From: Oscheius tipulae
Taxonomy: Eukaryota; Nematoda; Chromadorea; Rhabditida; Rhabditidae
Assembly: GCA_037178975.1 (NCBI GenBank)
Contig: JASJZH010000003.1
Location: 8,184,001-8,248,000, forward strand
Direction of reading: 5' to 3'
DNA length: 64,000 nucleotides
Below the pieces are notes generated by a model, which was given only the letters and a program-made list of their open reading frames with translations, made no database searches and had not been told where the DNA came from. Every line of letters begins with the position of its first letter. Positions within the stretch are counted from its first letter, which is position 1. Below are positions 51,308 to 63,164 of the stretch, piece by piece. The position numbers and the translations under genes were made by a program.

Positions 51308-54300
51308 GAAATCTCTGGCTGATGAAGAAGGCGGGAAATTGGAAGGAGGGAGAAATGCTAAATGGTGCGGAAAGGTAGGTCGGAATGTGGGTCTATATCT
51401 GTGTGCATATGGCTACCCCCTAGGTTACGCAATCATCTCCCCAGCCATCAACAGCAGCACCAGCAGCCATCACGTTGTTACGTGGACAGACGGTCAGGCC
51501 GAGGCGTCTGCAATGACTGACAGCCTGAGTGACCAATGCTGATAGCTCATTTGTGGTTCATCTTGGGCAAGTGACAGATGTTAAGGGTCGTTTTATGATG
51601 ATATTAGATGGCTCAAAAGTTCTGTAAACGCTTTCAGGGAACAAGATTTTTAAGTGTTTGCTTTAGAAAATCAAACAATCTCTTTTGATCGGGAAAATAC
51701 CTGAAACTTGTGGCTAGAGGGGTCTAGTCAAACTTTTTCTATAAAACATGTAATGCTGGAAGAGAGAAACGGAAGTTGTTAGAAGATCTTAACGGCCGGA
51801 GCACTGTATCCATAATGGATCGATCGATAATCTCGGGATTGTACCTCCCGATCGACAGCTAGAGAGGAAGGGGTCACACAGGTGCGCGTGGTCCCGCGAC
51901 TCGGCGCTTTCTTTTTGAACAATGGCTGGGAAATTAGTATAGTTTTAGGTCTGCAGTCTGTAATTAGTTTACAGCCAACAAGAACTGGCATTAAAGTTTC
52001 TTGAAAATCAAATTTGTTACATGTGTAGGTAAATGATCCGCACAATTATCTCTACTCTAGAAATTAAAAAGGTTACAGAATAATCAATACAGTAATAGGT
52101 AGAGAGTAGCTATAGGTGTCACAGATGGTCAGCAGGAGCGAGAAAAAAAACCGCGTGTGATGGGTCAACAGGGTGATTGCCGAGGAGAAAACGGGGGGGT
52201 GCTCCCCCTCTCTCTCTCACTCTCTCGGGGCGGCTGACCGCTAGATGGCAAGGGTGGGCGGGGTCCCCCTTCTTCTCTAGACACTCTTTCGCGCGAGAAG
52301 AGAGAGAAGGAGACAGCAAGTCCTTCAAACTCTCGCTTCCCCGGTTTAGTAGTACACTTGTCGTAACAAATAACTAGCCTCTTCCCAGAGTACTTTCGTT
52401 GTTATGTGAATGAAGGGATAGGCTGCACGAACCTGTCATCCTAAAGCATATTTGGGAGACTGTTAACAGTGAACTGTCACTGTCACTTTACTTTGCTTCC
52501 CTGAGCTTTCGTGTAAGAAAAATGCCTAGCAACAAAATTATGGGAATAAGTGCTCAAAAAGAGTGAACGAGCTGCTACAAAATGCTATGTGAGCTCTCTC
52601 GAGAGGGAGATCAGATGGAACAATGGAACACACAAAAATGGGGAAAAGTCCACTTCGTCGTTATTTATGACCAGCTTAAGGTTTCCTTTTAAGGTCCGAG
52701 AGGCTCGCATTGAAGCCGTACAATTGATTGCACTGTACGACCGAACACACGCGTTGACTCAGATGTCAGGATCGGCTGATTCGTCCGACTCCATCGTGAG
52801 ACGAAAGGCCGCCGGCGCTTCTTTATAGTCAAAGTTTATAGGGAGAAGGACGCAAAAAAGTGCTGTGGACTGAGCTGAACTGGACAATAAATCAGCGGGA
52901 AGTGGGTTGTGTGGCCTCACTTGCCTGCCGAGCGGAGAATTTTTTAATGGGAAAAGGTGACAGACGAATTAAACGAGATTTTCGCTAACTTACAGAATTA
53001 ATGTCTGATAACCGACGAAAAAGAGTAAAACGCTCCAAATAATTTTTTCAAAGGTGATGGCAGAAGAGGAATTAAGAGCAATCCACGAGGAGAAAAGGAG
53101 AATGGGAAGAGTGCTCTCGTAATGAGCGTTGCGAATGGCACTCATGCCTAGCAGAGACCAGCAGCAGCAGCCCCTTAGGCAACTTCTCAATTCACTAAAG
53201 AGACATAAGGTTTACTAATTAGGCAAAGAGGGGAGAGAAAACACTTTTAGCCCATGCCAAAATAAATTCGCCAACAGTGAGCTATGAGTCGAGTATTTGG
53301 CCCACCAGTGATCTTGGAGCTTGATTTTTTCGCTTAATAATGTTCTACAGTTGTAGCTCTAGATCTGGTCCGTATCGTAAAAAAAAGCCGGGCTGCAAGT
53401 CGGGAGGTGCTCAGTGAACGCCGAGATTTTATAGGAGGAAACCGCAGAGACTGTATGGGAGAGCCCCGGAGAAAAGAACAAGGGTTTCGACGTATGGAGC
53501 GGTAAAACAAGAGCCGAAGATTTCATTAATTGTGCAAACGAAAGAAGTATGGCCTTCAAATGTGTACTGTGTGACGAAAAAAAAACGGAGGGACGCTGGA
53601 AGAGGAAGGACACAGGTGTGTGTGCGAGGAAGGAAAAAAATCCTCCGGGGAGGAGGATGACCACATCACAGCTGCTTGCAATAAATGCCCCTTCCTCTCC
53701 GAATTTTATGGCAGGGGAACAGCAATCGTGTGGTTTTTCACAGGGAAGAAAATTGAGGTGAGGTGGGCCTGAAAGAGCCCGTACCCTCTCGGCGGCTTTG
53801 TGCCGTTCGAGTTCAGCGGAGCGCGTGAATTAGTGACGAATCAGTAGCCTTATCTAATACCTAATGAGCGCGACCCTGACTTAGGCCCTTAATCGCCTTC
53901 TTGCCACCCGGCGCCGCCAAACCTGGCCTGCCTCCACCTTATACGAGGACAGAGAGAAGAATAGGATTGTTTAGTGGGCTGTGAGGAGGGCTTTAACTGT
54001 GCTAATAGAAGACAAGTTCTACGAGAGAAGGCGAACGTGTCCAATTTGTTCTTTTCTTACGATTGAAGACAATATGAGTTTAAGAGCTGAAGTTTTGTAT
54101 TGGTAGAGATTTCACTTTCTATCGGAAAAACAACATTTTCTTTGTTGCCGCTTAAAATTGTTTTAGCCACTCAGAAAGTAGTCATTTCAGTAATTCGGTT
54201 ACAGGGTTAAACTGCGACCGTAAGTAGCCACCAAGGCGGGTGGCTAAAGAGAGGCCTATAATAATTCAGTGTGTAGAATGCATGACGACGCTTACGGTAA

Positions 54301-56550
54301 GGATAAGCGGAGCAACTGTACAATAAATCACAATTAAACTCGTCTGTCAAACGGAACGGCACGGCAAGACTGTGTGCTCTCGATTGTGTGATGACCAAAA
54401 AGACGGGGTTTTATTGGCTAATCTGGCCGCCCCGAAAAGTAGCCGGTAAACAGGTTGCACTCTCTCGCTTTCACCAGAGGGTCAGATGACCACCCCAGGC
54501 CACACGTCAAATTCGATTAAGTAGCCAATCCTCCCGTGACTAAATTGAGCACAGAAAGAGGGGAAGGACCACCTTGGAGTCGCTTTCACAGTCAAATGAG
54601 CCGTGGCGGAAGGTTGTGGGAACTGAACGAGAGAAAGACGAAAGGTCGAATAAATTGAGGCCCGACATCTTCCCTTTATCTCATTTTCGAGGCGCAATAA
54701 GAGGATTAGAAAAGCATGTGTTCCCTTTTATCAATGGAATCAATCGAATACTACAAATTGGCTGGAGCATGCTTAAGGTTAGAGGCTGTTTGAAAAGGTC
54801 TAGGTGTTCGTCGGCATAAAATGTTATGGTGTTCAAGTAATATTTTGTGAGAAGCTGTGAGAAAATAAGCGGGAAAATTCAAACACGACATCGTCATACA
54901 TTATGATGATAACGAGTGAGAAAAGTATCAGTTATACTTTCCCTTCTCACTCTTGATTTCTTCGGCATAGTCATCCACTGTTTGCTCGGAACGCAGGCGC
55001 GCGCCACAAAAGGAGATAAGCTCCATTTATGGTCTAAAAGAGGGTATTGTTCTTATCCAGAAAATTCCTCAACATTGCGTAAGGTCAAATATTATTATAG
55101 TAGGATTCCAAAGACGTTTGTCTTTCTTTCAAGCCGCGCAGATTTATTGCCAAACTGATATGCATAATCGAATTAGGTCTTGTTGGAATCTTTCAAGGCA
55201 AATTGAGCCAGCACTAAAAACTGTAGTTTCGACGTAATATGGTCGTGCGAATCTATAGCCTTTGGGTTCAAAACCGCCTATGTAACCTGAAACAAAAAAC
55301 AGTTCGACTCTTGCATGGCGGGCATCGAGACCATAGGGGGAGAGACACAGGAGACGCAAAAGGCCTGTTCGACGTTTACAGATGCACTACAGGAGAGGCA
55401 TGTCGCGTTTGGGCTTGTTATATAAGTATATATGATACTGTTGAAAAAAAAGAGATACGTAAGAAAATATGGGTGCAGTAAAAAAGCAAGAGTTGGGTCG
55501 AAAGTGACCAGAGGCGTTCCTTCTGCCCCTCCGAGATAAGAAGTGTTTGGAGGTTATCATGCTGTCGCCAGGCGCCAAGTTGACGCGTGCCTTTTCAAAC
55601 GGGGTTCTGAAAAACCTAGAGGTCGTCCTCGCGACAGAGGAAATGAAATGAAGGTGCGAGAAACGGAACTCTCTCAGCACACAGGGATCAACGTAACTTT
55701 GTTCTTGGGAAGTGATAGTCAAGGACAACTGGGGGACAGAGAGACAGATGGCGGGAGAAACCAAACAAAGAGATGCCGCTCCCCAAGAAAGGGTCAAGAG
55801 TAGCAAAAATTGGTAATCAGTCACTGTTGGAGAAAAGTTTTCTGTGAAGCTCCCTAAAATCCTGAAAATCAGAAGCCGGGAGAGGACATCAAGGAAGCCG
55901 TCACTCTCTTTGCGACAAAACAAAAGGAAAACGGATTGGCTGAAGATTTGGGATTGCTAATAAATCTGCGGCGAAAATCTAAAGGATGCGCCCGAATTGT
56001 GAGGACAATGGCCAAATGTGTACAATGTGTCCCGGGAGGCGATGATTGAATACTACGAGATTGGAACGGGAGATGGACTGACAGCAGGAAAGAAGAAAAG
56101 ATGGTTTTCTTGTTTCCTCCTCCCCCAGGAGGGATTAGTATGAATCTCCAGTCAGGGGTGCGAAAAGCGGGCCGGACTCACAAAAGGAAAAGCACTCGAA
56201 GCGGTGCAAACAGTGCTCCGCAAATAGGGATCGACGGGCATGACCGTCGAGAGGAAAAGATGGGAGACTAGGAACTCATCTCGATGCATGGATCTCTGGG
56301 TGGTCAAAGGTCAACAGAGCATGTGAAAAGAATCAGAAGAGACAACGTGAGAGACAGAACGATCATTTCCTATCACTTCTGATCAGCCTATACTACACAT
56401 TTCAGTTAAGAAGTTCCCCCGGCACGACAATGCCACCAACTGACAGCTTCTGTGGTATGATTAATGCGCTATGCCGAGACGGTACGGTTGACAATTCTAC
56501 CCATAGTTGCGTTATGCATAACTGTCACTCACAAAAAAAAAACATTTTCT
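51308..56550. other. Long intergenic region upstream of the Fat-like cadherin
   Basis: More than 5 kb with no supported gene. A TTTCAG acceptor near 51308 begins the exon carrying the cadherin start codon, so a non-coding first exon or spliced leader is likely. Its 5' UTR has two short upstream ATGs. A CT/GA-rich stretch lies at 52200-52230. This is the expected position of cadherin promoter and enhancer elements (inference). Confidence 0.5.
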
Positions 56551-56559
56551 GTTCACGTA

Positions 56560-56940
56560 ATTTTATTCAAAAACCTCACCCTCCTGAACCTCCCTGTAGT
56601 CTAAGGCGTTTTTTGTCTCGATGTTGGGCGAGATCCAGGTCCATTTCCTAGTTAGTCGCTTTGAAAACTTAGTGTTCATAACGTAGAGTTTGCTTTCGGA
56701 GCAAAACTCTGCTAGCATTTGACCTCTTTCGTTGCGATGAGCAGGGCCGTGTTTCCCGATAAATATCTCGTAGTCTTCTCCACTACCAACTTTGGCATTA
56801 AAGTTTCCAATTACAAGTTTGAAAAACCGACGTTCCCCCGGAAGCTGAACACGACGTACTCGTCGGTAATTCAAACCTTCGTTGACACTTGCCAGGAAGT
56901 TTTCGTAATCTTCATCGGAGTTTAGACATCGAGTATTGGC
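56560..56940 (-). mobile_element. LINE endonuclease-domain fragment
   Basis: Minus-strand sequence encodes FFKLVIGNFNAKVGSGEDYE, HGPAHRNERGQMLAEFC and SKLYVMNTKFSKRLTRKWTW. This is the apurinic-like endonuclease core of craft/RTE-type retrotransposons (the GDFNA motif appears as GNFNA, with Asn replacing Asp). No RT domain follows, so it is an isolated piece. It may belong to the same family as the fragments at 25.0 and 29.7 kb. Confidence 0.75.
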
Positions 56941-56944
56941 TACA

Positions 56945-58940
56945 CGATTAGTGATGGCGCTGTCCTAGTCGAGATGTGGCAATGTCTGGACTTCTTGGCA
57001 AGGCTCTATCTGATTCTGTTCGTCTTGATGCTGGCCTGAAAGTCATAAGACAATAATGGTTAATACGAAATAAACTGTACACGTAACAAAATTCGGCAAA
57101 AACAAACCAATCAAAGCGGCCTGACAGGGGAACGTGCTAAAGCGCCGGATATCCAAAAGAGATTGCAAAGACCGCTAATCTCCGTGTGTCCATCCGCCAT
57201 CATACCGTAACTGTTTATGTAATGGCCCAATCCTATTATTGTCCGCTATGCATATTGTAGGCTCTGAGTTCGAACTTGACAAAATTTTGGAAGTGCGATG
57301 TACTTTGACTCTGTCCTTTTTTTAAATCATTGTTGTTTACTGTATCTATGGCACAAAACAAGACAGTCAGCATCCTTGTAGGATTCATTCTAAAGTCAAC
57401 AGTAGTAACAGATACACAATTAAACGTAATGTTTTCTATTAATTAGGTGCAAAAATATGTACACCCGCTTCGCCCTACAGTTAGCTTATTAATCGAACTA
57501 CCACAAAGTGAGCGACATCCCCTTGCTTCTCTTCGCACAACTGTCTTATCTCACATAAAAATACAGAGAGACAGAAAATATCAATATAAAATATTCTTAA
57601 TTGACCCTAACCAACGATTCTCAATAAATATAAGTCATTTCAGGCATGTTTGTCAATTAGGACACGAATCAACTTAGTTCGTGATGTCATATCTTGTGTA
57701 GTAGAGAAGACATTTCGTTGAACTACAACAACATGTTTCTAAATAGGAAGTATTGTTTTTCTACCTGACATTTTGGAACTTTTACGAAATACAACCAAAG
57801 ATTTGAAGTCTTGTTGAAACACGAAAAGTATAAAAAATAAGAGCCAGGTTCAGTTCTTGATACGTAGCGAGCAACGAAATACTAGAAACATTTTCTTTTT
57901 TTTGCTCTTATCAAATCGCTCAGGACCTAGTGCTATCCCGTCAAAGATAGCAGCTATATACATGGCTTGAAACAAAAAAAGAAATTTTACTGATTGGTAT
58001 GAATGAGAGAACAAGGCTGTTTTCTGTAGTTTTTGGTCTTTGGGGATCTAGTAAATGTAAACGTTTCGATTTTTGACTTAGATTTTTCAATAGAACACGA
58101 TATAAATAAGAAGCTACACGCAAATGTTGAACATTGTCATGAATGTACTCTCAAGTTTTCGTATTTTTAACGTTTACATTTTTCTAATCTTGGTCTATTT
58201 ATATTCCATTTAAGCAGCATCTGGTCACAAATCCTTTTTATTTCCAAGATTTGATAAAAAAAATTTTTTGGAAAGCTGAAAACAAAAAACTATCTGGTCA
58301 CGGACGAAGTGTAAGAAGCGACTGGCTGCAAACAATTAAAACAATTCACAATATCTCATCTGGAGCCGCTTGTAATGGTGTCAGCTGTCTTCAGATGCCG
58401 ATGAATGTGCTGAACTTGGCCAGAAATGGGCGTGATCAGTATGGGTCGCCGTGCAAGTCAGTACAACATTTTCTCTACCTGTTCTTATTGAAATGTGGTC
58501 ACCGGGTTCCATTAACAAGTTCCCTGAGGTGTCAATTTTGAAAATGCTTGATTTTTATCAGTTCAAGGTAGGGTTGGGTCTGCAAAACTGGAATCAGGGT
58601 ATCATACCTCTATGCTGGTTATGCATTGGCTGCTATGTCCACTTTTTTTTCTGCCAAAGATTTCTCTGCCAAACAGTGGAAATTAGAGAATTCCGACAGA
58701 GACACATATTCATTAACGATGATATCATGTTTCACAGATATTACTAGGCTGGATCCACACTAATTTATGCTGTTAAATCTTCAGGGTTCATCTACCGTCT
58801 ACCGTATTTTATCCAACAGTAGTACACAAGATTTATCTTGTAGCAATACCGCTGGAAAGAATCAATTGTTGCTATAGGATAGACGTTACTTTTCTAAATC
58901 CTTCGGGGTATACATTTTGAGAAGAAAACTAAATTTTGTG
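56945..58940. other. AT-rich intergenic region
   Basis: No supported gene. A plus-strand open frame at 58251-58541 has a faint resemblance to LINE C-terminal sequence (SDWLQTIK, later LNLARNGRDQYGSPC), too weak to call. Confidence 0.5.
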
Positions 58941-58945
58941 TTCTG

Positions 58946-59085
58946 CAGGATGACTTTCGACTTCAGCGGCCGTTTCTGACGAAGTGCAACGGTAACCTTT
59001 TCAAGTTGCTGACTGTATATGGCAGCCGTAAGGGTAGTTCCAGCATCCAGCAGTTCCCAGTGCACCACTGCTTCGATATCCCAGG
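58946..59085 (-). mobile_element. Mariner transposase fragment, right piece of a split copy
   Basis: Reading on the minus strand, the sequence after CCTGG encodes DIEAVVHWELLDAGTTLT, then AAIYSQQLEKVTVALRQKRP. This is the mid-region of a mariner transposase just before the second catalytic Asp. It continues directly from the fragment ending at 62965 if the retrotransposon is removed. The rest of the C-terminus is missing. Confidence 0.8.
59081..59085. repeat. 5-bp target-site duplication, first copy
   Basis: CCAGG immediately before the LTR that starts at 59086; the other copy is CCTGG at 62961-62965, inverted because of the later rearrangement. It lies inside mariner coding sequence and fits a 5-bp Ty3/gypsy duplication. 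Confidence 0.8.
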
Positions 59086-59274
59086 TGTTGGAACAAGCAT
59101 AATTACCAAGCGGAATTACCTTGTTCTCTTTTATATAATGTTTGTATATATATTATTGCTCTCGTGTCAATAGCGAGACAGTCTTGATTAGTAGCTGCCC
59201 CAATAAAGGTTGTAACCTTTGATCGTCTATCTACTGTCGTCTCTACCACAATGGTATCCATCGGAGATACAACA
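59086..59274 (+). repeat. 5' LTR of the Ty3/gypsy element
   Basis: 189 bp with termini TGTTG and CAACA. TATATAA lies at 59132-59138 and AATAAA at 59202-59207. It matches the inverted copy at 62966-63154 with only two visible differences (in the CTCGTGTCAATAGCGAGA stretch), so the insertion is young. Confidence 0.88.
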
Positions 59275-62200
59275 ACTGGCGATCAGGATGAGATGTCGAC
59301 AGAGAACAGAAGCACGCCACGTGACCTCGTACAGCAGCTACTGGAGCAGAATCGTCTACTGATGGAACAAGTTTGCCGCTACCAACAGTCAGAAGGATCA
59401 AACACTGCCACCACGTACGCCCGTCTCAAGCAGACATCGAGGAAATTCTCTATCGACCCCGATGACGAAGAAGGATACGACAAATGGTTCAACCGGATCA
59501 AGAACACACTGGCCAACGAAGAATCAAGTCTCAGTGAGCAGCAGAAGACACGACTTCTGGTTGATCTACTAGACGACCATTGTTACGATCACTTTCTGAA
59601 GAGCAATATCCCTCTCGATGTCAACGACATGAACTGGGAACAAACAACTACCAGCCTCCAGTTTCTGTTTGGCTGCAAGAAATCACTCTTCCGCAGACGA
59701 CTGGATTTCTTCAACCTGGAACATCCGTACGGGAAGGATCTCCTCGGGCTAGTCAACACGATCAAACATGCAACATCGTCGGCACAGCTAACAACTATGA
59801 AGATCAACGAACTGCAGTCTCTAAAGATGATCACAGCGTTGCAAGATCCACGTCATGCAGAATATCGTCTGAGATTCATGCACATTCTGGAGAAGAACCC
59901 TGCAGCCACTGTTGATGACCTCTACACCGACTACTTCGCGTGGAAGAAGACGAAGGAAGATGCTCTGGCTGTCGAAAACTTCACACCAGACATCAAAGCG
60001 GTCAACCAGCCCAGAAATCAGTGCTTCAAACAGGACACATTCGCCAAGCCGAAGAGAGGACCGCCGCCGTCTCCATGTCCCGTTTGTCAAGGAAATCACT
60101 GGAAAGCTGACTGTCGTAACACCACGAAGGTACCTCAACATCAACAGAAGACGAAGAATCGTTCATTGAAGAATCGAGCAGTTGTTGCCAAGCTAACCTC
60201 AACAGACCAACATCATGCTGACGTCTACATCAACAATGTCAACGTTTCGCTGCAAGTTGATACTGGTGCTGAAGTGACTCTCATCTCTGAAGGCACATGG
60301 AGGAAGATCGGATCGCCTACGCTGGAACACAATGATGTCCGTCTGTCCAGTGCCAATGGAACACCTATCGAATGTCTTGGAAAGGTCAAGCTGTACTTCT
60401 CACTCGCAGATGCTACTGGTAGTGGAGATGCCTATGTTACCGCGAGCCTGGATCTCGTGGGTTCACCATGGCTCATCCAAGTGCCGTTTTTCACAGAGGC
60501 TCTCAGTCGTCTCAAGAGCCACACCGTACGCATGCTGTCAAACAACAACACCAAGGACACTCTGGCAAAACAGCTGAAGAAGAAGTTCCCAAAGGTCTTC
60601 GACGAATCGCTCGGACTGTGCAACAAGACCAAAGCTGTCTTGTATCTCAAACCAGATGTTCACCCTACATATGTTCGCAGAAGGCCCGTCCCACACGCCT
60701 CCTTGGAGCTGCTGGACAAAGAGATTGACCGCTTACTGTCGCTGAACGTCATCTCATCTGTGGAATCCTCGGAATGGGCCGCACCAATCGTTGCGGTCAG
60801 AAAGGCTAATGGAAGCCTCCGTCTCTGCAATGACTACTCTACAGGTCTCAATGATGCTCTCCGGCCGAACCAGCACCCACTACCGACCGTCGACGATGTT
60901 CTCTCGAAGCTGAATGGAGGAATCGTTTTCTCGACGATCGACCTCGCCGATGCCTATCTGCAAATCGAGGTTTCGGAAGAGTCCAAAACGTTATTGACTA
61001 TCAACACGCACCGAGGTCTCTTTCAGTACAACCGTCTACCATTCGGAGTCAAGACGGCGCCCGGTATCTTCCAGAAGATAATGGACCAGATGATCTCTGG
61101 ATTGACAGCTACGGCAGCTTACATGGATGATGTGATCGTTACTGGTCGAACTTTGGAGGAACACGAGAAGAACCTAGAAGCTCTACTAAACCGCATACAA
61201 CAATTCGGTTTCCATCTACGTATCGAGAAGTGCCGTTTTGCTGTGCCCTCGCTCAACTACCTGGGTTCCGTGATCTCAGCTGAAGGAAGAAAACCGGACC
61301 CAATGAAGATCAAAGCTATTGTGGACATGCCAGCCCCGAAAGATGTCCCTCAACTCCGCTCGTTCCTGGGTATGCTGTCTTTCTACAGTGCCTTCATTCC
61401 TGATTTCCGTACTCTCCGCGAGCCTATGGACAATCTGACGAGAAAGGACGTTCCTTTTATCTGGTCAAAGGAATGCGACGGTGTTTTCGAGCAGGCCAAG
61501 CAGATACTCAGTTCCGAACTCCATTTGGCTCACTACAATCCCTCTCTCCCCATCATTGTGACTGCCGATGCGAGCAACTATGGAATTGGTGCCGTGATGT
61601 CTCACCGTTTCCCAGACGGTACCGAGAAAGCTGTTTATCATATTTGCCGTTCTCTCAATGACGCCGAACGAAATTATGGTCAAATCGAGAAGGAAGGTCT
61701 GGCCCTAGTATTCGCGGTCAAGAAGTTCCACCGTTTCATCCACGGACGCCGGTTCCTGCTGTTAACCGATCACAAGCCGTTGCTCAGTATCTTTGGTTCG
61801 AAGTCTGGTGTCCCCGTCTACACTGCTAATCGTCTACAACGCTGGTGCCTGACACTCTTAGGATACGACTTCAAGATCGAGTACCGCAACACGACGTCAT
61901 TTGGACAAGCCGATGCTCTGTCCCGATTGATCAGCTCGCAAACCCGTCCGGAAGAAGACTACGTCATTGCCGAAATCGAGAGGGATGCCAAGTTCATTTA
62001 CAATAACATCATCCAGCAGATGCCCATCTCTGCTGAAGATGTCTCCAACGCCACTGCCAAGGATCCCATTCACTCGCAGCTGGTAAACTACATCACGAAG
62101 CACACTTGGCCTAGCAAACCAAGTCCGGATCTCAAGAAGTACAACTCCATCAGACACTCACTATTCCTGCGCGATGGCTGTCTCTTCTTCCAGGACCGTG

Positions 62201-62583
62201 TCCTGATTCCGGCTTCACTCCAGAAGCGTGTCCTCCAAGTCCTGCACAATGGTCATCCCGGCTCTACAAGGATGAAGTCTCTAGCTATGGAACACGTTTT
62301 CTGGATCAACGTCAATCGGGACATCGACGAGTACGTTCAACTCTGTGAAGACTGTCAGTTGGCTGCCAAGACCCCGATCAAGACAACTCTGTCGCCTTGG
62401 TCCACACCGAACGAGCCATGGGAAAGGATTCATCTGGATTTTGCTGGACCCATAAATGGTAAGATGTACATCATCGTCGTCGACGCCTATTCCAAATGGC
62501 CGGAAATTTTCCCTTTGAATGCTGCCACTACTTCTACTACTACGAAGACACTGGATCGACTGTTCTCCCAGTTTGGATACCCA
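59251..62583 (+). CDS. Ty3/gypsy gag-pol polyprotein, interrupted within integrase
   Basis: One open frame with no stop. Numbered from the ATG at 59251: a gag-like region with an N-terminal coiled coil (about 25-45), a zinc knuckle at 276-288 (CPVCQGNHWKADC, spacing CX2CX3HX4C), an aspartic protease (VDTGAEVTLIS, 336-346), reverse transcriptase with YMDD at 624-627, RNase H (TADAS near 770), and the start of integrase with the zinc-binding segment (CEDCQLA) and the first catalytic Asp (IHLDFAGP). It breaks after FGYP. The remaining integrase lies inverted at 63163-63755. The 59251 ATG falls inside the 5' LTR, so the real start may be the Met at 59293. Gag and pol share one frame. Confidence 0.9.
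59277..59294 (+). promoter_or_regulatory. Probable tRNA primer-binding site
   Basis: TGGCGATCAGGATGAGAT starts two bases after the LTR, the classical position, with the TGG that pairs with tRNA CCA. The tRNA species was not identified. Confidence 0.55.
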
Positions 62584-62587
62584 AGGT

Positions 62588-62626
62588 GTTCTCGTTCACG
62601 AGCTGCTGCAGCTCGTGAACGAGAAC
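62588..62626. repeat. 39-nt perfect palindrome at a rearrangement junction
   Basis: Arms GTTCTCGTTCACGAGCTGC and its exact reverse complement are separated by a single T. It begins about two bases after the point where the retrotransposon integrase frame is lost. Confidence 0.95.
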
Positions 62627-62960
62627 AATCGCCAGACTACCCGTGAACTAGCAGAAGCACTGTCTGTCAGTCATGCTGCAGTGGAACATCATTTGAAGCA
62701 ATAGAGATTTATGAAGAAACTGGGCACTTGGTTGCCGCATGACCTCAGTGACACCCAGAAGTGGCAGTGCATGTCCGTCGCCCATTCTCTCCTGTCCAGA
62801 TATGAGAGGAAATACTTTTTACCACGCCTGGTGATGGGGAATGAGAAGTGGGTAACGTAGGTAAACTTCCAAAGAAAGCGTCAATGGGTGGGTCCAGGGC
62901 AGACACCAAGTCCTGATGTGAAACCCGACACCCATCAAAAGAAGATTATGCTCTGTGTTT

Positions 62961-62965
62961 CCTGG
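62961..62965. repeat. 5-bp target-site duplication, second copy
   Basis: CCTGG directly before the inverted LTR; partner of CCAGG at 59081-59085. Confidence 0.8.
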
Positions 62966-63154
62966 TGTTGTATCTCCGATGGATACCATTGTGGTAGAGA
63001 CGACAGTAGATAGACGATCAAAGGTTACAACCTTTATTGGGGCAGCTACTAATCAAGACTGTCTTGCTATTGACGCGAGAGCAATAATATATATACAAAC
63101 ATTATATAAAAGAGAACAAGGTAATTCCGCTTGGTAATTATGCTTGTTCCAACA
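62966..63154 (-). repeat. 3' LTR of the same Ty3/gypsy element, inverted
   Basis: 189 bp in reverse complement to 59086-59274 with two visible mismatches. It follows the pol stop codon and polypurine tract on the minus strand. Confidence 0.88.
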
Positions 63155-63164
63155 CCTCCCATCT
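63155..63164 (-). promoter_or_regulatory. Polypurine tract
   Basis: AGATGGGAGG on the minus strand directly before the LTR, overlapping the pol stop codon TAG. This is the usual second-strand primer site. Confidence 0.7.

Larger units (their letters stand above)
62587..62965 (+). mobile_element. Mariner transposase fragment, left piece of a split copy
   Basis: The frame encodes VLVHELLQLVNENNRQTTRE, LAEALSVSHAAVEHHLKQ, a stop, KKLGTWLPHDLSD, LVMGNEKWVT (first catalytic site GDEKW seen as GNEKW), KRKRQWVGPGQTPSP and KKIMLCVSW, the classic mariner order. Two in-frame stops and the Asp-to-Asn change make it dead. The N-terminal first helix-turn-helix is absent. It is continued by the minus-strand fragment at 58946-59085. 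Confidence 0.88.

Noticed and set aside
53359-53761. Overlapping open frames upstream of the cadherin
   Set aside because: Low-complexity, no splice-site support and no recognisable domain on either strand.
57245-57275. B-box-like GAGTTCGAACTTG suggesting a second tRNA
   Set aside because: No matching A box, anticodon stem or acceptor pairing nearby.
58251-58541. Possible LINE C-terminus on the plus strand
   Set aside because: Resemblance limited to a few residues, with no RT motif or element ends.
59086-59250. LTR of 165 bp with primer-binding site at TGGTATCCATCGG
   Set aside because: The inverted copy keeps 24 more matching bases ending in CAACA before the CCTGG target duplication, so the LTR is 189 bp and the primer site is further on.
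62966-63154. Inverted LTR as part of a second, independent retrotransposon
   Set aside because: The minus-strand integrase starts exactly where the plus-strand one stops, and the LTRs share one target duplication; one rearranged element is simpler.
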